From: Epiperipatus broadwayi
Lineage: Eukaryota > Onychophora > Udeonychophora > Euonychophora > Peripatidae
Direction of reading: 5' to 3'
Assembly (NCBI GenBank): GCA_028023455.1
Contig: JAQFVV010000947.1
Location: forward strand, 62,001-126,000
Length of the DNA stretch: 64,000 bases
The notes beneath the pieces are model-generated. The model saw only the letters and a list, made by a program, of their open reading frames with translations, ran no database searches and was not told where the DNA came from. Within the stretch, counting starts at the first letter, position 1; each line of letters opens with the position of its first letter. Of this stretch, positions 1 through 12,364 are shown piece by piece. A program made the position numbers and the translations under genes.

Positions 1-1970
1 GACTTTAATATAAGTACAGATAATAACAGTAAACTTTGTCACATTTTTTGGGAATAAATCTTTTGGTTCATTAAACTCAAATGGTAGCAATTACTGAATA
101 TTGTCTATCATCATTACTTTATTTAGGCAAATAAAATAATCATAATTAAAGAACTTGAATGCATCCATGCCTAAACAATAGCATCATAAAGATCGTAGAA
201 GGTATTTAAAAGTCAATAATAGTAGCAATGAATCTCTTGTATGTTTGTACTTCAAATTAGTAAAAACGTGTTTGGTCTCAATCTTCGAGAAGCTCATAAT
301 AGTTGATAACAAGGTATTAGTTGGAAGAGTATCTATATTAATTTTAAAAATCCATATATTTTGATTTAGAAACAAACATTTGAATCTTTTAATATTGTGG
401 TGATTTCTAAGACGTAAAACTGGATTAGGAGCAGCTTCTGAAGTTGGTATATAAACGATTGAGTGAGTTCTCTAATCTCATGAAAGAAAAAATATTTAAT
501 AATTTGTAATTTAACTTCATTGTATCTGTGATAAATTTGATATATGGAATTTGGAATAGTAACACTAAGTGTCCCGCTATTTTTGGCTGGCAGATAATGA
601 AAGCTGCAGGAGAGTTATAATATGCTGACAGAAAAAAAAAGATTAATTATTGATGAAGTAGATAATATATATATGGTAATAATTATTAATATGATTACTA
701 ATGTAAAATGCATATTGGCTTAACCAGAACTTCTCCTAATATTTTATTATTCTAACATTATAAAAACAAGAATGGATTCTTTCAACTTTAATCATTAACT
801 TCAACTTTTTTTATTTCAAGCAAATAATTTTTAGATGTAAATATTTAATAAGAAGTTTTCTACTAGACTATGATTATGTTATTTTTTTAAAAAAATACCG
901 GATTTGTTTTGTGGCTTTAAACTTTAAGGATCAGATGACTATAACACCAAAGTGCACTATCAGATTTCAGATATCTGTTACAAGTCAGACTTTGCTATAT
1001 GTTTTAATTTATTTTAAAAATACTATTTTTTTAACTAAGTTAGTACAGGCTAGAAACTAATGATAACATTAATATTTATCATTATATATTTGTATTGTGC
1101 AAACATATAATAAAGTCTATTTAAATTAAATAGTAAAGTAATCATCAGATAAAACAAATATCATTAATATAAAATATATAAGAATTAAAACGAAAATAAA
1201 ATTGTGGGGTATCTTATTCATTATATAGTTATATTTGCACTTGTAATTAAAATAATAAATACTTATATTCTTACTTATTATAAAAATTTAATATTTTCAT
1301 CAGTTATATTATATAACTGTAATTGATAATAAAATATTTTAAATTAAATTAAATTATAATATATATATATATGAAAATAATATTATATTCATATATAATT
1401 TTATATTATAATAGTATAATATTATATATATATGATAAAATAATATTTAATCTATATATTAGCTATTATAAAGTAGCTAGCTTTCAAAAAATAATAATTT
1501 GGCCATTTTCAGTTGTTCTGTTCAAAATCTAAGTATAAGAAATAAGGTATACTTTTTTAATGCTTAAAGCTAAATATTTAAAATTCCTAAATTATTGTGT
1601 ACCAAGAAAATAGCTATTGCTGCAGTTTTTAAAGTTTATAATCACAAATTATCATAGAAAAAAAGTTTTATAAATGTAGAGGATCAAGCTGACTTTAAGC
1701 AAAACAAAATTTGAGATATATCTTCAGAAACTACAAAATAAACTAAAAAAAATTCAAGTATATAATAATAGTAAGCATAGTCAAATCCTTTACTTTTGGT
1801 TAGTAAATGGATGTGGTTTATTTGTAGCTATAAATATAACCCTGCCTATATTTTTTAAAAAATATACAGATTAAAAAAAATTCAATATTAATTAGGCATT
1901 ACTTTTATATTTGCACACAGAAATCATTTTGTCTAATAATTTTTTTTATTTTTCGTAATTAATCCTCTTT
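1..1970. other. AT-rich noncoding DNA
   Basis: No coding-like stretch longer than about 60 codons and no recognisable repeat family was found. Short TA-rich runs occur near 1340-1440. Confidence 0.6.
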
Positions 1971-2147
1971 TATCTTCCCCTAAAGATTTTAAAGTACCCA
2001 AGACTCTGGTTGAAAAAGCTTTGATTTCTCTATCTGCATTTACTAAAGAAGTTAAAATTTCTCCCAAAGTTGTCTAAAATTACTTCTAAAAGACAAGGAA
2101 AAAAATCGTTTGAAAATAAAAGTACATCTGATAATAACGATAATGTT

Positions 2148-2310
2148 CATGTAGAGATGGTAATCTGGACCAACTGATGATTGCTGATTTAGCATATAAT
2201 ACATATATTGGTGATTATTTATCTTTTTGACATATATGTGTTCAAGTGTATCAGTGTTATGGTCATGTGAAAGTCTGTGCTCATATACCCTATATATTAT
2301 ATGATAATGA
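2148..2310 (+). mobile_element. Hammerhead SINE, copy 1 (5'-truncated)
   Basis: Shares a common core with copies at 6.1, 31.4 and 32.0 kb: GAGATGGTAATCTGGACCAA, then the hammerhead region, then TTATCTTTTTGACATATATG, TGTTCAAGTGTATCAGTG and GTGAAAGTCTGTGCTCATA. It lacks the upstream portion found in the longer copies. The tail resembles a pol III B box in better-preserved copies. It sits inside the lysine/serine-rich remnant. Confidence 0.7.
2169..2212 (+). ncRNA. Hammerhead ribozyme, decayed copy
   Basis: Stem I is ACCAA (2169-2173) with TTGGT (2208-2212), five perfect pairs. The core CTGATGA (2174-2180) is intact. Stem II is TGCT/AGCA (2182-2185 with 2191-2194). The second core segment has decayed to ATAA instead of GAAA (2196-2199). 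A short A/T stem III follows, and the predicted cleavage is after A2207. It is probably inactive, but its architecture supports the family assignment. Confidence 0.6.
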
Positions 2311-3120
2311 TCATTCAAAAAAATGAAAAATTGTTTCAACAAAATATTTTTTTCCAAAAACAAAATATTATAAGTTGAAAACAAAAATTCATTAAAATCC
2401 CATCAATCTCCAAAAGGTTATGAAAAAATTTCTTGAATTTTAATATCTGCTAGGATTTCAAGAATGATTTCTATGGTACATACTCCTAAAATATCACCTC
2501 AAAAGTAATATCTTCTATAAAGTTACAAGTACTATTCCTAAAGATAAACCTTCCAAACTAGCAACTCCCAGAAATAAAAAAATGTATCACTTGATAAGCA
2601 AACTAAAATTTCAGATTCAGACCCAAGTTTAAAAGTGATATCCAACAAAGTTTTACATACTACCATAAACTGTCCATCAAAATCTTCCAAAAATTCAACT
2701 ATTCTTCCTCTTCAAAAGTCATCTATTGAGAAGCAATTTCCAAACCTAAAATCTACATCTCCACAAACTATAGTCTAAGATGGATAATCAAAAAGAATAT
2801 CGTCTATGAACACAAATGTTTCTTCTCAAAAGAAAATATTACATAGCAAACAAACCCAAAAGTGATATCTTCTAAAGTAGTATATATAATTTTCAAAGAC
2901 AGGTTTCCAAAAGTAAATCTCCTAAGAGCATTAAAAAAGAAGTATTAATTGGGGGAAAAGGTATAGATTCTTCTGATTCAAATTTTTCTCTGGCTTTTAA
3001 TAAGCAAACACCATCTTTAAAAGCCAAAACATCTGTAACATCATCAAAAACATGAGAATCATAAGGAAAAAATGTTCTTGATAATAAGCAAATCACTTTT
3101 AGATTATATAATGTACGGTG

Positions 3121-4509
3121 TGTCCCTTACAGCTTCCAATATCATTTACACACCTTTTGGCCAAATTTGAATCCAAGACCCAATATATTATCATCCTTTA
3201 ATTAAACACTACCCTAATAAAAATAAAGCACTATAATTGATAAATCATAAAATGTTATACCATTTAAATCCCAACTTATTCATATAATAAATTCATATTA
3301 ACCTGTATAAAAATTATCTTGTTAATTGTGATGTAATTTTGATATATTCACAATATGAGAGAAATATGATGGATAGAGTAAAGGCAAACAAAAATGAAAG
3401 TTTATATTAAAGAAAAGAAATAAATAATTTCTATTGTTATTAACATATTATCTATATATAATGATCATTATTAATGACATAAAAACAATTCACCTAAATC
3501 AAAATCATGAACTTAATATAAAAATCATCTAAAAATGATTTTAGATAGAACATTTTCGTGTGAATAGGAAAAAGAAAGAAAAGCAATAAGCTTCTTCTCT
3601 GAATCGAGATAAAACTTCTCATCAGCTGAATAACTTGATTAAGCAGAAAATTCAAACTTGCAATTTGAATAGCAATACCAATGACTATTTAATTGAAATA
3701 GTCATAAAAAAACAAATACTTGAATATTCGATAAAGTAAGAAAAGCATATAGAGTTAAAACTAGCCAACTGAGGAATTCGAATGCGAAATCTTTGAAATT
3801 AATTTCGATTTATTTGAATTTCCAAAATGTTTATAATTTTAAACCATAGATTGAACTATCTGTGGTTAAAAAGATTTAACAATAAAAATATCACTGTTTT
3901 TCATCAAAAAAGATTCTAATAAAATTATATAAATAACATGTTACAGACAACCATACATTTCTAATTGCAATAGTGACATTGGGGAAAGAAGTCATTGCTC
4001 ATGAAGCTAGAAATGTCAGAACTGGGATGAAATTGACCCAGAACTTTACACTGTGCCATAAAATATCAAGTTGATCTTAATAAATGGTTCTAACAACTTT
4101 TCACTTCAAAGTAAAAGTTTCAAGGATATAAAAGATAAGTGATTTAATAAATGTTCTTGAACTCTCACATTTTACAATCTATATTAAAAATGGATTAATG
4201 CGGATTATTAGAATAACTCACTAAATCATTTTCCTTATGAACTTTAAAACAACATTTAGGTTGCCATCATGAATTTTATTTATTTGTATATTTTGTGTAA
4301 ATGTTTTAGTAAATATTTTTCCTTTAATATGAATACAAAGGGGGGGGGTAATAATTGTTAATACGTAGCATAATGGAGAATATTATTGCCATTATTGTAA
4401 GTAAAATAAAATATAGGTTACGATGAAAACTTGCTTGCATACAAATTAGATCATCATTGAGGTAAAGGTAAGATATTACCTAATACATATTTATTTCAAA
4501 CATTTGTAC
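3121..4509. other. AT-rich noncoding DNA
   Basis: I see no gene, no ORF of interest and no assignable repeat. A G-run occurs near 4340. Confidence 0.5.
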
Positions 4510-4825
4510 AATTACATCATTATATATAGAGTTTGCAAAACCAACTCTTAACAAGCTTTGAGAATAGCCTCAACCCCAGACTGGTTTCTGCATCTAGCAT
4601 CGTCAGTGAAGTGTTAGGATATTCATTAGATTAAAAATACTAGGACTAGCCCACCTCACTGATGTCGCTAGATGCAGAAACTGGTCTGGGATTGAGGGTA
4701 TTCTCAAAGCTTGTTAAGAATTGGTTTTGCGAACTCTATATATAACACTTGTAAATACGAGCTTTATTAAAATTAGGTCATGTGACATCTGACTTGATTT
4801 TTTTATCAAATTACATCATTATATA
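4510..4825 (+). mobile_element. Foldback retroelement-like insertion with 17-bp target duplication
   Basis: The two arms, about 4521-4610 and 4652-4744, are reverse complements at roughly 90 % identity around a ~40-nt loop. A unique A/T-rich tail (4745-4808) follows. The whole is flanked by the direct repeat AATTACATCATTATATA at 4510-4526 and 4809-4825. A 17-bp duplication is longer than DNA transposons usually make and fits target-primed reverse transcription. Each arm holds a CUGA-N-G ... GAAA pattern reminiscent of a hammerhead core (see findings). No coding capacity is seen. Confidence 0.65.
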
Positions 4826-5830
4826 TTGTTTTTTGTTTTTTTATACTAATATTTTTGTGATTATTCATCTCCCAGGAATAAAGTTAAAGGGTGAGTATAT
4901 AGGCATAGGGATCATGGACAGACCCTCCTACACTCTGGAATGACTTATCTAACTTATTATCTTACCAGATAAAAACCCATCTCATTACTATATATAATAA
5001 CTCATGAAATAACTGTATTCCAAATATTTGAATATATGACAATAGCATTATATGAATACTAGTGTTTGTTTTTATAAGGTTTACCATTTTTAAAAAAAAA
5101 CATACTATTTTAGCAATTATGCCATGATTTTAAGAATTTATTTTAAATTAAAACCTTTTAAAATAATTTTTAAAGTGAATAAATCTCATACAAAGAAGAG
5201 AATTGAAAATTTATATTAAAATTATAAATAAATTAAAATTAAGACAGAAATAGAATGTGGACTTAATGTAACATTATATTAATTATTGAACATAATATTG
5301 AATCATTAAATGTAAGTTAGGTTAATCGAATTAGTGTGATTTAAATGCATGATAATATTTGTCATTAGTTGCCATGTATGGTTTAAAGCTATAATACAGT
5401 GTAATACTAGAGCCCAATTGAAAGTCTTTTTGAATTTTTATAGAATCTCCCAAGTAACAAATTGTTCAATTACTATTTTTTATTGTTGGTAATAGCTTGT
5501 TATTGTTCTGGAGATCTGAATCATAAAATAGTAAAACTAGAAAAAAAAAATCAAAAACTTTCTAAACTCAAAATAATTTATATGTTCGAATGTGAAAAGT
5601 AGCAAAGTTTTAGAATTGTAAATATAATATTATTAAGATTATACAATGTATCTGAATATATTTTTTTATTATAAACATATAGAACTAAAACATTCTGCTA
5701 TGCACTTTATGCGAGGCAAATTTATTATTCCAAATATACAAAAGTAGTTGATGAACTTGACTGTCCAATAATTTTCTATTCTTTTCACTATTTAAAAAGA
5801 AAAAAAGACAATTACTCAATTTAAATCCCA
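4826..5830. other. AT-rich noncoding DNA
   Basis: Nothing assignable is seen; several poly-A/T tracts occur. Confidence 0.5.
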
Positions 5831-5835
5831 AGTAT

Positions 5836-6054
5836 ATGAATAATGCTTGTTTTTCAAAACTATTACAAATTCAGCCTGTATCCTTCCATCCCTCTTCTGT
5901 TTATTTGAATGGACAAGATCCTTTGCATGAGAGATCAGAGGGACTTAAGGTCAACATGAGCATGACAATAATATCAGCATCAACAAGGGATTTGCATGTA
6001 CCATCATCAGATTTTTATTTATATGAATGGCTTAAAAATTGGAAAGTGAAATAG
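5836..6054 (+). other. Coding-like stretch, unrecognised
   Basis: An open frame of 72 codons with more balanced composition than its surroundings (for example FHPSSVYLNGQDPLHERSEG) runs into the start of a hammerhead SINE. An AG at 5873 and a GT at 5950 could delimit an exon, but the flanking splice signals are weak. It may be an exon, a pseudogene fragment or chance. Confidence 0.2.
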
Positions 6055-6115
6055 ATTGAAGCCTATCTATTAAATAACTTTGAGGATTTGCTATCTTAAT
6101 ATAAACTAAGCACTG

Positions 6116-6116
<1 letters not shown>

Positions 6117-6170
<54 letters not shown>
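6117..6170. repeat. (TA)n microsatellite
   Basis: About 26 uninterrupted TA dinucleotides inside the hammerhead SINE. Confidence 0.95.
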
Positions 6171-6174
<4 letters not shown>

Positions 6175-6187
6175 AATGATGATGTGG

Positions 6188-6231
6188 ACCAACTGATGAG
6201 TGCTGGTTCAGCACAAAATACTTATAGTGGA
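6188..6231 (+). ncRNA. Hammerhead ribozyme, near-intact copy
   Basis: Core CTGATGA at 6193-6199. Stem II is a perfect 6-bp hairpin, GTGCTG/CAGCAC (6200-6205 with 6209-6214). The second core segment is AAAA instead of GAAA (6215-6218). A short stem III leads to a predicted cleavage after A6226. Stem I (ACCAA with GTGG) keeps three pairs next to one mismatch. The G12-to-A change should impair activity. Confidence 0.65.
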
Positions 6232-6419
6232 GATAATTTATCTTTTTCACATATGTGTGGTCATGTATATTGATTATATGATATAAAGTGTATAGCTAAA
6301 GGGTGATTGAAAGTCTGTGTTTAAACCCCCTACTTTACATTTAAACTTCAAGTATGTGCTTCAAAAATATTAAAGATTATTGTTATTTAGATAAATTGGA
6401 AGAATTCTGAATAATTTAT

Positions 6420-6767
6420 AGCAGGAGTAATAGGTTTAGACGAACTGATATTGCCATTATATTAAGAGGTGATTGTGTGAATAATATATTGAGCATGTGA
6501 GTAAAAGAATTTTAATGATTAAAATGAAAGCAGACTGAGGAGATGTGGTATTAATACATGTATATTTATCTATTACTAATAGTGAGGATGAAGAAGTTGG
6601 AAGTTATTTATGAAAGATTGGGAGAATTATTAGCGCTTGTCAATGATAATGTTAATATTATTTTGATGGGTCCTTGTAATGTGTCTGTGAGTGTGCATAA
6701 GAATTCAAAAAGTATGGGAAGATTTGGTTTAAGTAATATGAATTCATGCGGATGAAATATTAATTGA

Positions 6768-6815
<48 letters not shown>

Positions 6816-8165
6816 GGTGTATGTGTGTAACATGAGATGGAAATATCCAATATATTTTATGATGTGCCTAAAAGAAGTTATCCATCAAAAGCTCCTGGAG
6901 CATTTAAAAAGACATTTGACTGATTATAGTATAATCAAATAAAGATATAGGAATCAGATGCATTCTAGTCATGGTCTAGACATGGACATAGACAGTGATC
7001 ATGTGATTATTTTGGGAAAACATAACATTAAATTTAAGAAGGAAATTATGACTGCTCAAAATAAATGGTGTTTAAGTAAATTACAAGATCATGACATGGT
7101 AAAGAAATTTAATTGTGAAACTGATGTGATATATATTGATAATATATGATGAAAGAATATTAAAGCAAGTCTCAAGATGGCTGCAACTAAAGTGTTGAGG
7201 AAATAATCTAATTATTATCTAAGAAATTATGAATGACTTAAAAATATTAGATTTAATTAATAAAAGAAATGAAGTTACATATAAAAACTATCATCAATAT
7301 AAAATAACTAAAAATTTAATAATAAAATTGCAGAGTTGTCAAAACAAGATGGATGTTTTAAGTGAAGAAATTGAAACAATGAAATGTTGGAAAGATTAAA
7401 CAGGTATATGAAAAAAATCAAAATGTTGAATTATAAAGGGGAAACATTTAGTAATGTTAAGAATAAAGAAGAAAGATACTTTTTGAAAATAAGAAAGTGT
7501 GTGAGCATTGGAAAGAGTATATTGAAGTTTTGTATAAAGGAGAAGAAATAATAAATATGAATGTGAGAGATTATAGTTGATGATGATGAAAAAGGATCTG
7601 TAATAACAAGAGAATTTGATTTTTCAGTTACTAAAATAAAAAGTAATAAGATGTTTGATATAGATGGTATTCTAGTTGAACTTTTAAAAAATTGTAGCAA
7701 TGTTATTAAAAATAAATTACAGTATAAGTAATATTTACTAAGGCTGTAACCTCAAGAATATGCATGTAAAAATGCAATAGTAGGGACATCTACAGGTCTG
7801 AACCACAAACTTATGTGTTATGAAAAATATATATTACCATCTGATTTTATGATTATTAAAAACTATTGTCTTTCTAAAAAAGAGATAATGTAATTGAATG
7901 CACAAATTATAGAATAATGACTTTATTACCTCATGCCTTGAAGATTTTACTTATAATTTAAAAAATACAATACGAAAGAAAATAGATGAGAATTTAGATG
8001 AAGATCACTATGGCTTTAGATCTGCAAAAAGATAAAAAAGCAATAATATTAAAAATGATTTTGCAAAGAACGTTGAAATTAATAGGAAATCTTATGCAAC
8101 TTTTATTCACTTGGTAAAGGTTTTTGACAAAAATAAATATCTATTATTACATAATGAATACCTTA
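6420..8165 (+). pseudogene. RTE-type LINE, degenerate endonuclease and partial reverse transcriptase
   Basis: Translated fragments in shifting frames follow the order of an RTE-clade ORF. Endonuclease pieces are RILMIKMKAD (about 6505-6535), EVIYERLGELLALVND and NVNIILMGPCNV (about 6600-6685, counterpart of the usual MGDWN block), and DIDSDHVIILGKHNIKFK (about 6979-7035, the SDH block). The linker includes WKEYIEVLYKG (about 7520) and SVITREFDFSVTKIKSNK (about 7600-7650). Reverse-transcriptase blocks include YRIMTLLPHALKIL (about 7910), DEDHYGFRSAK (about 7998) and IHLVKVFDKNKY, a degraded KAFD block (about 8105-8145). The copy stops there, so the YADD box is missing. It is riddled with stops and indels, and a GT microsatellite has expanded inside the endonuclease. 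Clade assignment comes from remembered RTE motifs. Confidence 0.75.
6771..6812. repeat. (GT)n microsatellite
   Basis: About 20 GT repeats embedded in the LINE endonuclease remnant. Confidence 0.95.
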
Positions 8166-8397
8166 GTAAAATATTTTCCAAAAAGTTAATATTCATTTTT
8201 AAATAGCAGTTCATCAACATTGATTGAACTCATTATCTTTTCACCCATTCTCTTCTTAAACCCTAATACCACTAACACATTTGTATTTTCTACTGGCCAT
8301 AATATAATTAAAGTAGGTTTTACAACAAACATCATAAAAAAAAAAAAAAAAAATTTGAATATATACATTAGAAAAAAAATCAATTTGATTTATAATT

Positions 8398-8537
8398 AAA
8401 TACTGATATTCTTGTCAAGTGTTGTTAGCCGAGAGATCAGCACAGCCACCTTACAAGCAAGCAGTTGGTTGCAGACAGTTGTTGCGGGTTTGCTTCCCAG
8501 TCGATGCTATGACATATAGAAAAAAAAATACTGATAT
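8398..8537 (+). mobile_element. tRNA-derived SINE with 12-bp target duplication
   Basis: A tRNA-like body (8410 to about 8518) contains GCCGAGAGATCAGC (A-box region), CTTACAAGCAAGCAG (anticodon-arm region) and GGGTTTGCTTCCC (B-box region), followed by GATGCTATGACATA and an A-rich tail. The direct repeat AAATACTGATAT flanks it at 8398-8409 and 8526-8537. It is the same family as 17242-17373. It is not a functional tRNA, because stems are broken and it carries a tail. Confidence 0.8.
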
Positions 8538-8539
8538 AT

Positions 8540-9289
8540 AACCAAAACTTACTATTAGTAACTTTAATTTAAGAATGTCAACTAACTTACATGAAATAAA
8601 GTAATTTATGAGATTTTTACAGTCCACCAATCAAATCATTTACAAAAAATTGCCAAATCATATTTTATCAAATCATTCAATGTGTTTTATGAAAGAAATT
8701 TCAGACATATTAAAAAATAGTCTTTTATTGTTTAATAGTAGTGAAAAAATTAATAAAAAAAAAAAAAAATTATAATATTATTCAAGAAGATATATAGACA
8801 TTTAATTTGTAAATATGATTGGATCATTTAATAAACTAGACAATTTAACTATGAAATGTGTTCAAACATTAATGTACTAACCAAGAAGAATTCACATCCT
8901 AAAAGAACAAGATGATAGAATGCTAATTAAAAATCAGATCAATTGTGCAATTTGAAAATATTTTAAACATTTATACTATGATAATAACCTATCATCATGG
9001 AACTGGTTGAAAAACCCAGATTTATCTAAATTTGAATTTTCTTGCAAATCTGATTGAACAAACAAACAAATTAAAACCTCAATTACATTATGATTTTCAA
9101 ATATATCTTACTTATAAAAATCCTTGAAAAATCTGGCAGTCAATCACTTTACAAGTTCCTTTCACTTGTTAATTCTTTAATATGAGGATAGATAAATTAT
9201 CAACAAACAATTATGTATAATAGTAACGAATCCTAATATTATAAGTAAATTTATGACTTAATTGAGATATATAAATGTTGAAGATACTA
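8540..9289. other. AT-rich noncoding DNA
   Basis: No assignable feature. It may include the eroded 5' part of the LINE that follows. Confidence 0.4.
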
Positions 9290-9990
9290 TGCTAAAATAT
9301 TTTCTAAAATATTGGTGATGAACTCCAAGCTTTTTTAACAAATAAACAATTGCCTGTTATTATTCTATTTCTGGAAGACATTTATTGTGCAATATTGGTA
9401 GGCTATGCGGTTATAAAACAAAATTGCCTCTCAGATATTATTATAATAATGGTTGGTTTTTAAAATGCTTTTAACCATTTTAATCTTAATTATCTAGTTA
9501 AATAGATATCTAGTAGTATTTTGCAAAATCCAACACATATGGATTAATAAATTTATTTAAAAAATAGAAAACTTTCACTAATGTTTCAGATTACAAAAGT
9601 CATTGCCCAAGAATCTTCTTTTTGTCCTGATTTATTTCTTATCTACACTGATTCCTTCTTAAGAAAGATCATTGGTCTTATTTCTGGTATTTGCCTACAC
9701 CAAGAAAAAATATTTAGACTTGCTTATAAGAAATTTTTAGCTTTTTCTAAATTAGGAATGGCTTTAAAAAATCAGAAATAACTGAATTAATCATATTAGG
9801 AGACAAATTTTTAGCATGGCAAATATTAACAGAAAAAATATTCCAACAACATTTGCAGTTACTATAACTAAATTCCATGGTATTCTAATATGTACTTCAG
9901 TGTCTACAATTTATTAATCAATAAAATAATTGCTAATAAACTTTTCATTAAATGATTAACTTTCAATCTGATTAAATGCCACATGAAATT
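9290..9990 (+). pseudogene. Degenerate LINE reverse transcriptase (Tx1/CR1-like)
   Basis: Fragments in changing frames resemble the RT palm of non-LTR elements. ISGRHLLCNIG (about 9370) matches the GR block, NAFNHFNLNYL (about 9457) resembles the KAFD block, and SSFCPDLFLIYTDSFLRKI (9612-9670) matches the QGCPLSP-LF block. FRLAYKKFLAFSKLGMAL (9712-9766) stands where LAYADD-LFS is expected, with the catalytic Asp pair lost. The longest open piece is 9581-9781. Family assignment is by motif memory only. Confidence 0.5.
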
Positions 9991-12364
9991 AAAACATTTT
10001 CCAAGATCTGTTGAAATTGTATGCTTCATAGAACGGTATAATCAATATAATAAGAGCGCTTATTAATAAATACATAAATAAAAATTTATAATGAATAGGA
10101 CCAAAACTATTATCATACCATACTCGAAGAAATTCAACTAGAAACAATGGTTTTGGAATAATTGAAGCTAAGGACTTTGTATTAATTCATATAAGTCATT
10201 TGGAAAAGTATGCAGTGACCTCTATTTGACATGAACTTTGCTATGTATCAGTCAACTGATATGGTAAGATTGGCATAAACATCATACTTTGTGAGATATG
10301 GTTTAGCTTATTTAGAAACAAAAGATTAGATTAACAGACATAACAACTGACACACAATGTTCTATCAATGATAATACATTCCAAATTCAATCATGGTGCC
10401 AATTAAAAATTCATTCATCCATAAAAGTGTTAAAAAGCATATAACTGAAGAAATCGTTGAATCATATAGGCATCAAATTTCTATATAGTAAGTTCCCTCT
10501 TACAACATTTCTCAACAAGTCTAGATGCCTTTTTGACTCAATTTGTAAATTATATGAATCAAATTGATTCTTGTGCCTTTTTCAATAATTTAACATCAAA
10601 TTTAATTTTTTTCAATAACTCATTAAGCAAAATTTTGACACCAAACTTTCTGAAATGTAACAAAAAAAAATTTAAGGCATGTTATCACTTCTAAGATTTA
10701 TATGGCTAGTAAGATGTAAAGCAATTTTCTAAAGCAAACATTACTACTCTGTTTAACACTACCATGAATCTTGGAAAGCAGTATTATGGAGTCTTAAAAT
10801 ATTTGACAAAAAAAAAAAGATTTATAACATCGTCACAGGGATTATTTAATTCATGGGAACTACTATAATTTAAGTAAAATGCAGATTTATAACTACGTTA
10901 TTATCAACGAAAACCTGTTTTCTGTATAATTATATACTTAACTTCTTGTTGTAAATTATACAAGAAGAAGAATCAACAAAATATATCCATGTCTTTTCAT
11001 ATGTTAAGTTTTGAATTTAAATAAAAAACAAAAAGTTTTACTTGATATATATAAATTATTTTATTTAGTAAAATTAACTAATTTTTAAAAGAAACATAAT
11101 TAAAATGCTGTAATTTATTGATTACTTTGTCTTATCTTACTACATATCAGTTTTAGAGCTGGTCTAATGATTAAACATTTTATAGTTTTTCTTAATTCTG
11201 GTGACATAATCTTGACCTTTGACCTAACAAACCTTGTGACTTAATAAATAATCATTGTTTCTTTTGTTTTTCGTTTTTTAATTTAAATTCATGAATACAG
11301 TTTGTTTTAAAACATCAGAAAAATGCGTTAACTAACTTATAAATTATTCATTTTTCTTTACTAAATATGACGCGCTGTTTTACCTTTCTGAGAAAGAGAG
11401 CCTACATTTTTCTTTTTTAATATTATCTAATAAAGAAAATAATTCATTTAAATATAAATTTTTAACTTTTTTAAAGAAAAACATAAAGGTATAAAAAATA
11501 AATTATGTATAAGGTAGTTACTACGAAGTTGTCAAACTAATCATAATAAATTTATATAATTTTTTTATAAGTTCTAGTTTTATAAAGAAATGTGAATAAA
11601 TAATATATATGTGTATGTGTGTATGTAAGTAATGGCAAATAAGTTTTTTAAATAGCCCACTTCAAATATAAAAAAGATTATCCACTATCTCTTGAGAAAA
11701 ATAGCAACATATAACCAAATTCAACTTCCTAGTTCAATACCATACATAGAAAGTCCACAAATTTTTTTCTTGGTTTTATATCTAACTATGAATATTTAGA
11801 CACTCATTTATAAACTAACAGTTATTTGGATTTTCTATAGATCAGCTATGTAAAACAAAAATCCTAAGTTTACTTAGAATTTGCAAATTTCACCCAAATG
11901 AGCATAGTTGGTAGACAAAGTAATTACTATGTCATAAAGACACTAAATAACTAATAATTGATTATAAAAGTAAAAAATAAAGGTACCTATAAATAGGTCA
12001 TTTCAGATCATAAACCATAACAATAGTTGTTCACTAGAAGAACAGTGGGAAAAAAACAGTTGCTGATCTGTGGGGGATTTGGTTGGATTTTCCATCGTTA
12101 TTCTTATTTTACACTTTAACTAGAAATAACTATATTCTTATTTACTGAACAATAAAAATGGATAATTGATTTTGTCATGTTATTAACGTTATTTTAAAAA
12201 AAATCTTAAGCCATATTGTAACCTAAAAAACTTTCAAGTTTTATTTGACTCAGATATAAATTCTGCATTATGGATATAATAATCAGATACACTATTTCTA
12301 TACCAGCAGATCTTTAATATATATTTATCTGATATCTGCAATTTTTGTTTTCAAGCCATGTCAC
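9991..12364. other. AT-rich noncoding DNA, possible LINE 3' debris at the start
   Basis: Between about 10100 and 10330 short open pieces could continue the preceding LINE. Beyond that I see no gene or repeat family. Confidence 0.4.

Larger units (their letters stand above)
1986..3120 (+). pseudogene. Lysine/serine-rich coding-like remnant, unrecognised
   Basis: Three open segments can be read on the plus strand in different frames. About 1987-2082 reads as a 30-residue stretch including TLVEKALISLSAFTKE and ending KISPKVV-stop. About 2590-2777 is a 60-residue tract with repeated K/S/P motifs such as SDSDPSLKVISNK. About 2917-3055 includes GGKGIDSSDSNFSLAFNK. The composition (Lys, Ser, Pro, Thr) and the recurring KISP/KVIS motif suggest one decayed low-complexity protein or processed pseudogene. 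A pyrimidine-rich tract ending in AAAG precedes 1986 and resembles a 3' splice site. A hammerhead SINE (2148-2310) interrupts the region. I do not recognise the protein. It could equally be exon debris of an unknown gene. Confidence 0.3.
6040..6340 (+). mobile_element. Hammerhead SINE, copy 2
   Basis: Starts with the shared 5' module (GATTGAAGCCTATCTATTAA ... GCTATCTTAATATAAACTAA). It contains an expanded TA microsatellite (6117-6170), then the hammerhead, then the shared tail ending with GTGTTTAAACCCC, which is close to a tRNA B-box. The TA tract replaces the short TATATATG of other copies, so the microsatellite grew within the element. Clear target duplications were not found. Confidence 0.7.

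Noticed and set aside
8410-8518. Functional tRNA gene
   Set aside because: The anticodon arm and B box are recognisable, but the acceptor and other stems do not pair, an A-rich tail follows and target duplications flank it, so it is a SINE.
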